A DNA stretch of 64,000 nt, from assembly GCF_014692525.1 (NCBI RefSeq), contig NZ_JACNYL010000006.1:62001-126000 (forward strand), given 5' to 3'. Position 1 is the first letter of the stretch, and each line of letters opens with the position of its first letter. Positions 27,345 through 35,532 of the stretch are shown in pieces. The notes under the pieces are model-generated. The model was not told where the DNA came from. It saw only the letters and a program-made list of their open reading frames with translations, and did not search any database. The stretch comes from Sphingobacterium chuzhouense. Lineage in GTDB: Bacteria; Bacteroidota; Bacteroidia; Sphingobacteriales; Sphingobacteriaceae. The position numbers and the translations under genes are program-made.

Positions 27345-29327
27345 CTATGGTGTAGGCTGAGGCGCGCGTACACAACGAACGTTTTTAAGGGAAGTACTAA
27401 CTACGTCAACACCTAACGCGCTAACGCCATTCAATAACTCACCGGTATTTCGTGCTAGAACATACCTATCGCCTAATGCCAAGGGTGGAATACCAATACG
27501 AAGCTCCATACTCCTACTTGCTGTAGCCATATAACCCCAAGTACCTGCGTCAACCAAACCAAGAATATCCGTTCCTTGCTCATTTGTCCATAGACCGGCA
27601 TGGCGTCCGTAACTAGGAAGAATAGGAACATCTACATCTATAACCCCTTGATTCTCGTCTGATAAGTCTGTCAGACCGACACTAGCTAGTCCGCCCCCAT
27701 TATTGATTGCCTGAAGAACAGTAGCATCAGTAACTTGTCCATTGTAATAGAAACGCAAGTTGTTAGAAGGATGACCTGCGTTACCAAACGCATTAGTCCC
27801 TGTAGTAGGAACTCCAGGCTGTGCTGGCAAACTATATTGAGCATAATTATAAGGGGTAGGTGCAAGTGTTGAATTTGGTGCAGCTGTATTAAACCCAGCT
27901 GTGCCTAATACCCCTCCCAACAAATTAGTAACAATATTCAATAATCCCGTGATACCGCTCGCATCAACTACCTGACCTAAGGGACCCAATGCTGATGTCA
28001 ATTCATTAAGTTCGACATCACCCGAAACTAGCCCACTAAAATCAGCCTTACTCGGTGATTTCCAAAGACCGGCTGGATAAACTAATGCACAAGGATCACC
28101 GATTGTCTCCGTGGTAGCAAATGTACCAGGAAGGACCCCGCCGAAAGGGAAGTATCCATCGGCTCTTGCGGTTAGACCATTGTTCGCATAAAAAGCGTAA
28201 TCACGTAGCCCGCCGTTATCGCCTCTATAGTACAAGTTCGAACGTCCCCATCTTACAGTCTGACCACCATAACTAGTTGTCAACGGAGATTCTAACACAT
28301 TCAATAACAAATGATGGCTTTGACCTGCCTGAGGTGTTACATTCAATGAAAAATCAGTTGCTGTCGTGAAGAATGTACGCGACACATCACCAATATCGGC
28401 ATGCGAAATCGAGAGATTTTGTACATTCAAAGTGGCGGTTTGCGCTGCAACAGGAGCAGTATATACATATGCAATCATTTGATCACCGTAAGCAGGATCT
28501 ACGCGGTCAAAATCCGTCCAACCCAAACTTGCTTCAGTTGTTGTGGTACTCGGCGTAAGCACGCCTGTTAACAAATTCAAGCTACCTGCAGCTAAATTCA
28601 AGCCCGATACCGATACTGTCGGCGTTCCGGTTATCTCACCAAAGACACCAATGGTATTCAGCTCAATACCAACACGAGAATAAACGTGATTAAACAAAAT
28701 TTCTATAGTTGATTGCTGCGCCAAGTTCACTGTGCCTTTCGCATATAAAACGTCCTGATTTAACGGCAATGCTACGTCAGTATCTGGTTCTAGATCGGGT
28801 GCGTCTTCTTCACTACTATAAGAAAGCGCTACCCAAGTGTATTCGCCTTCAGGATTCAACCCGTCGATCGTACCAGCAGTTCCAGCAGCTAATTCGATCG
28901 ATTTTACGAAATTAGACCCTTCATAGAGATATACAACATACTTCAAGCCATCTTCCATCAACTCTGCATTCTCAGGCACATTAGCTTTAAGGCCATTTGC
29001 TCCGCTTTTCCTCGACGCTAAGTTTACAGATTTAACCGGTAAGTTGTTACCTACAGAAACGGCCATATCCACATCAGAAAACTCATATATTGTCTGTGCT
29101 ACCGCCGCAGCGCTCGCTTTTCCTTTAGACGAAAGTCCTTGTCTTAAGGAAGCATCCGATTGCTGGTTATTAATCCCTTTTACCGAGATAACCAATTGAT
29201 CACTTTTTGGCTCTACATTTTCGGTCGGCGTGGCTTCTTTTGAACAGCTTGTTACCAACGCTCCCGGAAGAGCCAATAGTGCCATGGCAACCATCCAATT
29301 GACACTTTTTAATCGTATAAATTTCAT
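27345..29327 (-). CDS. Fimbrillin-like secreted lipoprotein
   Basis: A 660-residue lipoprotein: MALLALPGALVTSC (lipobox, Cys near 28), then a low-complexity linker SKEATPTENVEPKSDQ. Residues 45-340 have the pattern of fimbrillin/Mfa-like proteins: LVISVKGINN, LKYVVYLYEGSNFVKSIELAAGTAG and GEYTWVALSYSSEED, with beta strands and a domain repeat with FNHVYSRVGIELNT. The C-terminal third (TVRWGRSNLYYRGDNGGLRDYAFYANNG to NVRCVRAP) resembles the C-terminal domain seen in other Bacteroidota surface proteins where a final NVRCVR-type strand closes the fold. It probably lies on the cell surface as an adhesin or pilus-like subunit. The 55-codon gene lies 42 bases upstream. Family placement is by pattern only. 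Confidence 0.65.
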   Translation of the reverse strand: MKFIRLKSVNWMVAMALLALPGALVTSCSKEATPTENVEPKSDQLVISVKGINNQQSDASLRQGLSSKGKASAAAVAQTIYEFSDVDMAVSVGNNLPVKSVNLASRKSGANGLKANVPENAELMEDGLKYVVYLYEGSNFVKSIELAAGTAGTIDGLNPEGEYTWVALSYSSEEDAPDLEPDTDVALPLNQDVLYAKGTVNLAQQSTIEILFNHVYSRVGIELNTIGVFGEITGTPTVSVSGLNLAAGSLNLLTGVLTPSTTTTEASLGWTDFDRVDPAYGDQMIAYVYTAPVAAQTATLNVQNLSISHADIGDVSRTFFTTATDFSLNVTPQAGQSHHLLLNVLESPLTTSYGGQTVRWGRSNLYYRGDNGGLRDYAFYANNGLTARADGYFPFGGVLPGTFATTETIGDPCALVYPAGLWKSPSKADFSGLVSGDVELNELTSALGPLGQVVDASGITGLLNIVTNLLGGVLGTAGFNTAAPNSTLAPTPYNYAQYSLPAQPGVPTTGTNAFGNAGHPSNNLRFYYNGQVTDATVLQAINNGGGLASVGLTDLSDENQGVIDVDVPILPSYGRHAGLWTNEQGTDILGLVDAGTWGYMATASRSMELRIGIPPLALGDRYVLARNTGELLNGVSALGVDVVSTSLKNVRCVRAPQPTP

Positions 29328-29369
29328 ATCTGTCTTTTCTTTTTTTTAATAATTTAAGTAACTGCCTAA

Positions 29370-29537
29370 TTAGAACGCTTCCCCATCATTCGTATCCCCG
29401 GTTCCCTGCGTCCAACCGCTCGTTGACGGACTAGCGCCTGCATCTACTCCCGAGGTCTGGGCAATGCCTTCCTCTAATTCGACAAGTATCACATCTATTT
29501 GAGGCGATACGTACTCTTTCTTTTGTTTTGTTTTCAT
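29370..29537 (-). CDS. 55-residue peptide with YVSPQIDV leader-like N-terminus
   Basis: A complete small gene (ATG at 29537, TAA at 29370-29372). It begins with a basic stretch MKTKQKK, then EYVSPQIDVILVELEEGIAQ, a pattern (YxxPxxxVxxxExExGIA) that I recognise from many short Bacteroidota proteins lying before fimbrillin-like or export genes. The rest, from TSGVDAGASPSTSGW to TNDGEAF, is Gly/Ser/Thr/Asp-rich with no Cys. There is no signal peptide, so export, if any, needs a dedicated system. It lies between a nucleotidyltransferase-like gene and a fimbrillin-like lipoprotein, upstream of a peptidase and an ABC exporter on the same strand. It could be a precursor peptide with the conserved N-terminus as leader and the Gly/Ser-rich part as core, or a small surface-structure protein. 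Confidence 0.7.
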   Translation of the reverse strand: MKTKQKKEYVSPQIDVILVELEEGIAQTSGVDAGASPSTSGWTQGTGDTNDGEAF

Positions 29538-29552
29538 ATTTATACTATTTAA

Positions 29553-29714
29553 TTAAACTATATGGTGATTATTAATCGTTTTCTTAGTGGTTAACCAAAC
29601 AGATATAAAGCGCAGAAACCATAGTTGGAGGGACTCCATAATTTTAGTAGCATAAGCAAATGTTTGAACGAAAAACATCGCTTTCTTAGCCGGCAGTTTA
29701 GCATAACTTTTCAT
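29553..29714 (-). CDS. Possible 53-residue basic/hydrophobic small protein
   Basis: An open frame with ATG at 29714 and TAA at 29553-29555, 15 bases upstream of the 55-codon gene. It begins MKSYAKLPAKKAMFF, has a hydrophobic stretch with SLQLWFLRFISVW, and ends TTKKTINNHHIV. A basic N-terminus with one amphipathic or membrane helix could be a toxin-like or leader-type peptide, but composition in this AT-rich region could also give such a frame by chance. Spacing to the next gene is what one expects in an operon. Confidence 0.4.
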   Translation of the reverse strand: MKSYAKLPAKKAMFFVQTFAYATKIMESLQLWFLRFISVWLTTKKTINNHHIV

Positions 29715-30140
29715 ACATCTGGTAGTTAATTAATAACAACATTATAGCTTTTCAGCTACAAAAACTTCATAAAACTACATAATAACAATAAGACAAACAA
29801 AGAATTAAATTGTTTCCTTGTCATAACAAATTATGTTTATGCATCCATAAAGCGCCAAAAACAGCCTTAGGACAACAGAAACACAACAAACAAAGTATTT
29901 GCTTTGTTTGCAAAAATTTGACTTTTTTGTAGCTGTAGAACTACGACAAAGAAACGATTAAGATAAAAAGTAAAGGATAATCTGGGTATATAGAGAGAAA
30001 GGTCTTTATCTTCAACAGATAAAATTATCTAGGCAACCTTTAAATGTATAAATTAAAAATAGATCTAGCGTATAGCTTACAGGAGATCTGGCAGGGGAAG
30101 GACTTGTTAATTGGTTATAAGTCTTGAGTAGAAATTGCGA
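29715..30140. other. AT-rich gene-free region upstream of the small peptide genes
   Basis: No credible gene. It holds a perfect inverted repeat at 29887-29910 (listed separately) and a 7-base hairpin TTTATCT-TCAAC-AGATAAA at 30008-30026, which could end transcription of the nucleotidyltransferase-like gene weakly. No exact TAnnTTTG box was found on the minus strand here, so the promoter of the peptide genes is not identified. Confidence 0.5.
29887..29910. repeat. Perfect inverted repeat, likely operator
   Basis: Arms CAAACAAAG (29887-29895) and CTTTGTTTG (29902-29910) around TATTTG. Nine-base perfect arms one helical turn plus apart are the shape of a dimeric regulator site. No T-run follows, so a terminator is unlikely. 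It sits about 170 bases upstream of the 53-codon ORF. Confidence 0.45.
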
Positions 30141-31244
30141 CTACCGACCGGAAAAAAGAGCAGTCAACCGGGCAGTTGCACGTCGTATCGGGAAAAAGAT
30201 AACCTCTTGGGGAGCATACTTAAAATATAAGCGCATACTTCGCAATATTCGACGAGCGCCATCTGGCTGAACTGACACAAAAGACACCTTACCATCTAGG
30301 TAACGTTTATCATGGAAACCAAAATTGCCCGAATGCCACACTTCCTCCATCATCCAATCCACTTCTTGTTTGGCCGGATAAGGAAAGGGTAAATCTTCTT
30401 TGGGCAAACCCAAATATTTAACGAGTATACCATGCAACACATGCACCCATTTCAAAATACCGACATTTTTATACATAAGCCGAAGCTGCGCTGAATCGAT
30501 TTTAGCGCTATAAGCATGATATAATATGGCAGCATCACAAATTTGGCGCAAACCAATACCAAAAGAGAGCAAATGTTTTAAAATATGGACATTCACTTGC
30601 AATATCTGCAATTCGGGAGCCAATAACGTAATAGCCTGACCTTCTATTGAAACCGACTGTTGTTTGTTACGATACGTATTCTCTAGTTTTTTCAGGTAAG
30701 ACGCCTTAAAAAGACTGCGGATATCAAACAGACGTCGATGGTGCTCAATATGTATACGTTGCCAATCGTAACCCAAACTAAAACCCAAAGCTGAATCAAC
30801 TAGAATACCTTTTTTTTGCAAGTGTTTACCGACTTCATCATATCCATCATCCTCAAAATACCAGTCAATATCTCCCGATATGCGATGCAACGGATTTGGA
30901 TAACAGCTCGCTACGCCCTGTCCTTTCAATAGAATTGGTTTTGTCCCTAGTTGAACAAAATCTTTAAACTGCTCCGCAGTAACTTGTCCCATTCGTAAGT
31001 TATAGCGTTCGATCTGATCGACCCGTACTGTCCATTTCATGCGCAGCGCCCGAGGCGGTAATTGCTCTTCCGTCAACAACGAAAAACTGTCGAATAGGAT
31101 ACCTTCCACCGTATGGTTCAATGCATATTGATAAACCACCGCCCAGTCCTCATCGGACAAAGGTTCGACAACAGAAAGCGTTCCTTTCCCCCAAAGCCCC
31201 ATACGTAGTAGTTCAAAAAATGTATTCCTTAGGTTATCCTCCAT
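30141..31244 (-). CDS. Nucleotidyltransferase-family protein (NTP_transf_5-like)
   Basis: A 367-residue protein. FRLL-type N-terminus (NTFFELLRMGLWG) and VYQYALNHTVEGILFDSF, then the core FKDFVQLGTKPILLKGQGVASCYPNPLHRISGDIDWYFED (about 92-132), where GDIDWYF carries the two Asp metal ligands of the nucleotidyltransferase fold (as in the G-S-x10-DxD pattern, here with a divergent first half), and HIEHHRRLFDIRSLF. That is the pattern of the NTP_transf_5 family, often met in Bacteroidota and Firmicutes peptide clusters, including some lasso-peptide loci, where its chemistry is mostly unproven. It is the first minus-strand gene of the cluster that continues to the ABC exporter. It might nucleotidylate a peptide or a protein, or activate a sugar. 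Function is inferred. Confidence 0.75.
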   Translation of the reverse strand: MEDNLRNTFFELLRMGLWGKGTLSVVEPLSDEDWAVVYQYALNHTVEGILFDSFSLLTEEQLPPRALRMKWTVRVDQIERYNLRMGQVTAEQFKDFVQLGTKPILLKGQGVASCYPNPLHRISGDIDWYFEDDGYDEVGKHLQKKGILVDSALGFSLGYDWQRIHIEHHRRLFDIRSLFKASYLKKLENTYRNKQQSVSIEGQAITLLAPELQILQVNVHILKHLLSFGIGLRQICDAAILYHAYSAKIDSAQLRLMYKNVGILKWVHVLHGILVKYLGLPKEDLPFPYPAKQEVDWMMEEVWHSGNFGFHDKRYLDGKVSFVSVQPDGARRILRSMRLYFKYAPQEVIFFPIRRATARLTALFSGR

Positions 31245-31316
31245 GTATCCGTTTTTTCAAAACTAGCTATATTTTTCTAAACATTGACGTCGATTTGACA
31301 AAGAAGGACAAAAAAT

Positions 31317-31348
31317 TTTGCTTTCCTAAAAAAAGTCTACTAGATTTG
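31317..31348 (+). promoter_or_regulatory. Strong Bacteroidota promoter for the 88-residue gene
   Basis: TTTG (31317-31320), exactly 20 bases, TAGATTTG (31341-31348): a full match to the -33/-7 consensus. Transcription would begin near 31354, leaving a leader of about 140 nt that contains the hairpins ATTGCC-TAT-GGCAAT (31362-31376) and ACGGTG...CACCGT and a 34-codon ORF. Confidence 0.75.
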
Positions 31349-31368
31349 TAGTGTATTCAGAATTGCCT

Positions 31369-31473
31369 ATGGCAATGCCAACCGAGTGTAGTCACCACGG
31401 TGGAAAGAAAATACGGGCACCGTCCAAAAAAAACGTAGACTTCCCTATTGTTCTGGATACAATTTATGGTTAA
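31369..31473 (+). CDS. Possible 34-residue upstream ORF
   Basis: ATG at 31369, TAA at 31471-31473. It begins MAMPTECSHHGGKKIRAPS and continues KKNVDFPIVLDTIYG: basic first half, then a hydrophobic end. It lies inside the leader of the 88-residue gene, ending 21 bases before its start. It could be a regulatory leader peptide or a small basic protein. The overlap of its 5' half with two hairpins leaves open that the region works as RNA. Confidence 0.35.
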   Translation: MAMPTECSHHGGKKIRAPSKKNVDFPIVLDTIYG

Positions 31474-31494
31474 ACGCTTTAATTTTTAAATTGT

Positions 31495-31761
31495 ATGAAA
31501 ACAGCAAACAATCTTTACAATCACCTTCTCCAGCAGTTCATCCATTATAGTATTCCCGAACTGATTGACCTTAACAACGAGCTCGTAACAGGCAACGGGT
31601 GGGGATCAAACCGTGCCACTTTTCGCACGGCCGTCCTCACTACCCTTGCCAGAAAAGGTGTCAACTTATCCCCGATCATCAGCCGCGACGATGGCTTCAC
31701 CTCGATCCGGATCGTGCCCATAAAACTGACGGAAGATAATACAGTCGTTGCCGTGGGATAA
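31495..31761 (+). CDS. Small hypothetical protein
   Basis: An 88-residue cytoplasmic protein with no signal peptide or membrane helix. It starts MKTANNLYNHLLQQFIHYS, followed by IPELIDLNNELVTGNGWGSNRATFRTAVLTTLARKG, predicted helical, and SRDDGFTSIRIVPIKL as strands. I do not recognise a named family. The basic and amphipathic helices could bind nucleic acid or another protein. It has its own strong promoter and is convergent with the PepSY gene, ending 5 bases before that gene's stop. Nothing around it points to a job; it is oriented alone between the peptide cluster and the iron operon. Confidence 0.7.
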   Translation: MKTANNLYNHLLQQFIHYSIPELIDLNNELVTGNGWGSNRATFRTAVLTTLARKGVNLSPIISRDDGFTSIRIVPIKLTEDNTVVAVG

Positions 31762-31766
31762 TGCAG

Positions 31767-32924
31767 TTAACGTTTTACAGGCTTCTTCTTTCCCCACCGG
31801 CGCTGATACCAAATTAGGAAACCGGTAATAGGCAACGAAGCGCATATGAGGGAAACCACAAACATCAGCCATTGTGTAAATCGGCCGCCAATCCGTCCCA
31901 GATGTATATTGTAATGGTAGAGCATGGATCTATATGCGATATCGTGATGAAGTATTTCACCTGTTTCCTTATTGCGCTTAAACAATTCCTGTCCCGAATA
32001 CCTGTCGTAAAACCTTAGATCAACGGTATGGGAGCTTATTTTATGCTCGTTAAGCGCTACTATCCAAGGTGCAGCAGCGCCGGAAGGGATGTTGATAAAG
32101 ATTTGTTTGAGGGATGACGGATCGGATGGCACATAATGCCGGTTCCAAATATGCAGCAACATTTCTTCAGTCGTTTTATTCATCACAGATGTCGTATCAG
32201 AAGACGGGAACTGTACCTGGACCGGTTCTTTCCCTCCAGAGGCCATCCAGTAGGTCATCTTACCGATAATCGGAAAACTGAAGTACAGCCCGGTAATAGC
32301 CAATATAAGTGCTATCAGCATGGTATAAAAGCCAGGTACATTATGCAGGTCTATAGTAAATCTTTTGATACTTGCATCCCATTTGATCAAAAACGATTTC
32401 CGTATAGTTCCTTTCGTCCATTTTTTAGGATACCACCATATGATACCGGTTAACAGGATAACGACGAAAATAACCGTACCATAACCCACTATAGGTCTAC
32501 CTATCTCTTCCGGCAACCATAAATGAATATGCCCCTCCTCCATAAAATGGAAAAAACCAGCGTGGTGATCTTCCTCATCCGTCACCTCTTTCCCTATATA
32601 TGCAGCGTTGTACGGATTAACGAATATTTCCGTTTTTTCATGGCTTTGGCTGTCTGAAAAGGTGACACGGGCACTGCGGTAGGGCGCGCCGTACCAAACA
32701 CTAACCGCAGATGTTTCCGTGGGCAATTGCGCTTTCGCGCTGTCCAGTATAATATCCGGAGAGATGAATGTGTTTTTTTGGGGTTCTACAAATGCATATG
32801 GCTTGCCCCATAACAGGATATCTTCCTCGAACACCAAACAAGCACCGGTAACCCCCAGTATAAAAACCACCAGCCCGGATAAAAGTCCGAGCCAGCGATG
32901 GATAAATTTTACGTATCCCAACAT
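31767..32924 (-). CDS. PepSY-associated transmembrane protein (ferric reductase-like)
   Basis: A 385-residue inner-membrane protein of the PepSY_TM family. The N-terminus VKFIHRWLGLLSGLVVFILGVTGACLVFEEDIL has the first helix with the conserved His; further helices lie near 145-165 (YGTVIFVVILLTGIIWWYPKKW), 195-215 (YTMLIALILAITGLYFSF) and 350-372 (WLMFVVSLICASLPITGFLIWYQRRWG). LHNVPGFYTML and HYNIHLGRIGG hold more His residues suited to heme binding. Members next to siderophore receptors are thought to reduce ferric siderophore iron in the periplasm. The stop of the TonB-receptor gene lies 7 bases upstream of this start, so both are one transcript. Confidence 0.88.
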   Translation of the reverse strand: MLGYVKFIHRWLGLLSGLVVFILGVTGACLVFEEDILLWGKPYAFVEPQKNTFISPDIILDSAKAQLPTETSAVSVWYGAPYRSARVTFSDSQSHEKTEIFVNPYNAAYIGKEVTDEEDHHAGFFHFMEEGHIHLWLPEEIGRPIVGYGTVIFVVILLTGIIWWYPKKWTKGTIRKSFLIKWDASIKRFTIDLHNVPGFYTMLIALILAITGLYFSFPIIGKMTYWMASGGKEPVQVQFPSSDTTSVMNKTTEEMLLHIWNRHYVPSDPSSLKQIFINIPSGAAAPWIVALNEHKISSHTVDLRFYDRYSGQELFKRNKETGEILHHDIAYRSMLYHYNIHLGRIGGRFTQWLMFVVSLICASLPITGFLIWYQRRWGKKKPVKR

Positions 32925-32930
32925 ATTTTA

Positions 32931-35393
32931 CTAAAACTTATAGGTCAATATGGCCGAGAAGTTGCGCGGATCCGTCTGATTGATGTAAAGCGTGCGGTAG
33001 GCGTTGAAGCCAATCTCATTAAATACATTGTTGAAGAACAGACGAAGATCCCAATGCCTTGAAAATCCATAACCAGCCTGTACATTAACGGTTGTATAAG
33101 CAGCGATATCAAAAGGTTTAAGACCCGGTTGGATACCATGTGTTTCATCAACGACCCTCGACCAATCACTGACGGGGCGTTTACCGATATAATAGGCTCC
33201 TGCACCAACGGACAGACCTTTCAAAGCTCCCCTATCCAGCAAATAATTGGCATATACATTATAGGTTTGCTTTGGCGTATTCAACGGAGCAGAATTGAAA
33301 TAGTACGACGTATGGTCTTTGTATCGGGCGTCGATATAGGCGTAACCGGCTATGACGTCCAATTGCGGCAGTGGCCTACCTGTCAATTCAACTTCTACAC
33401 CTTTGCGCTCATCATTTCCCCCTTTTTCATAAAAAGGTGTAGGGACATTACCTTCATAAATCTGCATAGGCAGGTTGTGGTTGTTGATTTTGTACAAGGT
33501 AAGGTTAAAACGCAGGCGATCGTTGAGCCATTGCGTTTTTGCCCCCACTTCGAACTGGTCGTAGCGTGACCGACCCAGCGGTTTACCTTCCCGGTCTATA
33601 ATGCCCGTTGCATTTATATTGGTGTTGCTCGTATAAGACCCGAAAACATTCAAGCCCTTCCACGGTGAAACAATGACGCCAATCTGCGGATTCCATGCGT
33701 CTCCACGGGTTGTTCCATAGACCGCATTGCTTTGCGTCTCCGATGCACTGTAGCGCAAACCTAAAACTGTCTTCACATATTTACCCACGGTTACCACATC
33801 CTGCGCCATGATCCCATACGAATTGATCAATACATCTGTAACCGCTATTCCATTCCACTGTAAGCGGCTGGTTGTAGGAAGTACATTCGTAGGGTGTTCA
33901 AAGATATCCACCGTATCGATCCGCAATAAATTGTTGGAAGGCAAATAGCTTTTGATCATACTCGCTTTGTAATCCATTCCAACCTGCAATGTATGGGACA
34001 ATCCACCGGTATAGATATCTGTCCCCACCAAATCTACCTGAAGTGTAGAATTGTTGTTTTCTACTGTCGATCCTATGATGCTGCGGGCTCGGATATTGGC
34101 TTCCCTATCCCGCACGTTAGCGAGGTATACACTTTGATTGGTTGTCTTTAAAGTTGATCCGAAATACGCAACGCGCAAGCTGAGCTGATCTGTCATTCTA
34201 CGGTTAAGCCGTAACGTATACGTCATGTTTTTTGTCGTATAACGATCGTTTTCAAAACCTAGGTAACTGTCATAAGGCAAACTATAGATAGCATTTGTAC
34301 CCATATCGGCCAGATTTACGGTTCCGGCGTCGGGCGTCCGGCTATCATTCAGGTAATCCAATTCCAGAAAAACGTCTGTTTTGGCATCGGGCTTCCATGC
34401 CAATGACGGATTAACGTATATTTTTTGCCCCTCTATCACCGAGCGGTAGCTTCCACGGTTTTCGTACGCGCCGTTGATCCGGAAGGCTAAGGTTTTCTCT
34501 TCATTTATAACTCCCTGTACATCGAAAGCCGGACGAAGCAGCCCCCAGCTACCGGCGCGCATCGACACATAACCCGTATTTTCAAACTTCGGTACCTTCG
34601 TAACGATGTTGACCACACCTCCCGAATTGCCGATGTCAGCAGAAAGCCCTTGTGTAATCGCATTAGACCCTTTGAGTACCTGTATGCTTTCTACACCTTC
34701 CATATCGGTAATAAATCCCTGTCCCAATCCATCTTCATAGACACGTACACCGTTCTTCAAGGTTGGAATACCACGGAAGCCGCGAGAGGCAATACTTTCC
34801 TTGGTATTGTTGTAGGTGGAGAAGGTATATACGCCTGGTACATTCTGCACACCGTCACGGATCGTCAGCACACCCTGTTGGCGAATAAGTTTTTCGGAAA
34901 TGATCGAGATGCTCTGTATCTGTTCCGATGGCTGCAGGGGAAGCCTTGTAATGGCATCCAATTTTTCCGGCTTTTGGTTCCGCTCGCCGAAAACCTCCAC
35001 CTCATCTATTTCCAATGCGTTTACGTTAAAACCTATTGTATTAGTATCTATTGGACGCCCAAGCGTAATCTGGTTGCCACGGACTTTCGTCCCATTACTT
35101 AGATTACCAAATACCTGTTTCAGCACATCGCTAAGCGGGATATTTTGGGCACGGACGGTCACGATACGATCTGTATCTACAAAGGTCTCGCTATAAGCTA
35201 TACTGCAGTTGGCGGCTGTTTCAATGGCTTTGATCGCCTCGGAAAGTTTAACGTTTTGAAGCTCGATACTGATTTTTTTCTGAAGTAGGTTTCCCTGTGC
35301 AGCGACGTTGAAAATAAAGACAAGTGAAAGAATAAACGTAGTACAACCCTTATATTTTATATTGTTCCACGTATTCAATGATAAATAATACAT
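32931..35393 (-). CDS. Siderophore-type TonB-dependent receptor with STN signalling domain
   Basis: An 820-residue outer-membrane receptor. After a signal peptide (ends about NVAAQG), residues 38-112 form a secretin/TonB N-terminal (STN) domain: KKISIELQNVKLSEAIKAIETAANCSIAYSE to VLKQVFGNL. This domain contacts a FecR anti-sigma factor. The plug follows (IRDGVQNVPGVYTFSTYNN, GSRGFRG-like ASRGFRGIPT, EGVESIQVLKGSNAI) and then the barrel, ending in AILTYKF. The plug text is that of ferric-siderophore receptors (FhuA/FpvA-like), not SusC. Its own operon supplies the PepSY reductase; the FecR and sigma genes are just upstream on the same strand. A linker EIDEVEVFGERNQKPEKLDAITRLPL with a TonB-box-like segment joins STN to plug. 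The siderophore is unknown. Confidence 0.93.
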   Translation of the reverse strand: MYYLSLNTWNNIKYKGCTTFILSLVFIFNVAAQGNLLQKKISIELQNVKLSEAIKAIETAANCSIAYSETFVDTDRIVTVRAQNIPLSDVLKQVFGNLSNGTKVRGNQITLGRPIDTNTIGFNVNALEIDEVEVFGERNQKPEKLDAITRLPLQPSEQIQSISIISEKLIRQQGVLTIRDGVQNVPGVYTFSTYNNTKESIASRGFRGIPTLKNGVRVYEDGLGQGFITDMEGVESIQVLKGSNAITQGLSADIGNSGGVVNIVTKVPKFENTGYVSMRAGSWGLLRPAFDVQGVINEEKTLAFRINGAYENRGSYRSVIEGQKIYVNPSLAWKPDAKTDVFLELDYLNDSRTPDAGTVNLADMGTNAIYSLPYDSYLGFENDRYTTKNMTYTLRLNRRMTDQLSLRVAYFGSTLKTTNQSVYLANVRDREANIRARSIIGSTVENNNSTLQVDLVGTDIYTGGLSHTLQVGMDYKASMIKSYLPSNNLLRIDTVDIFEHPTNVLPTTSRLQWNGIAVTDVLINSYGIMAQDVVTVGKYVKTVLGLRYSASETQSNAVYGTTRGDAWNPQIGVIVSPWKGLNVFGSYTSNTNINATGIIDREGKPLGRSRYDQFEVGAKTQWLNDRLRFNLTLYKINNHNLPMQIYEGNVPTPFYEKGGNDERKGVEVELTGRPLPQLDVIAGYAYIDARYKDHTSYYFNSAPLNTPKQTYNVYANYLLDRGALKGLSVGAGAYYIGKRPVSDWSRVVDETHGIQPGLKPFDIAAYTTVNVQAGYGFSRHWDLRLFFNNVFNEIGFNAYRTLYINQTDPRNFSAILTYKF

Positions 35394-35532
35394 ATTTTTG
35401 ATAAATGTTTTTTGATTGTTAATTAAGCACTAATGGTCGAATAAACAACTTCCCGGATCTATGTTTGGCGACTGCGGTCCGGGATATATTTGTTTATGAA
35501 TTTGTTTTATGTAGGATGCATAGTTGATAAGT

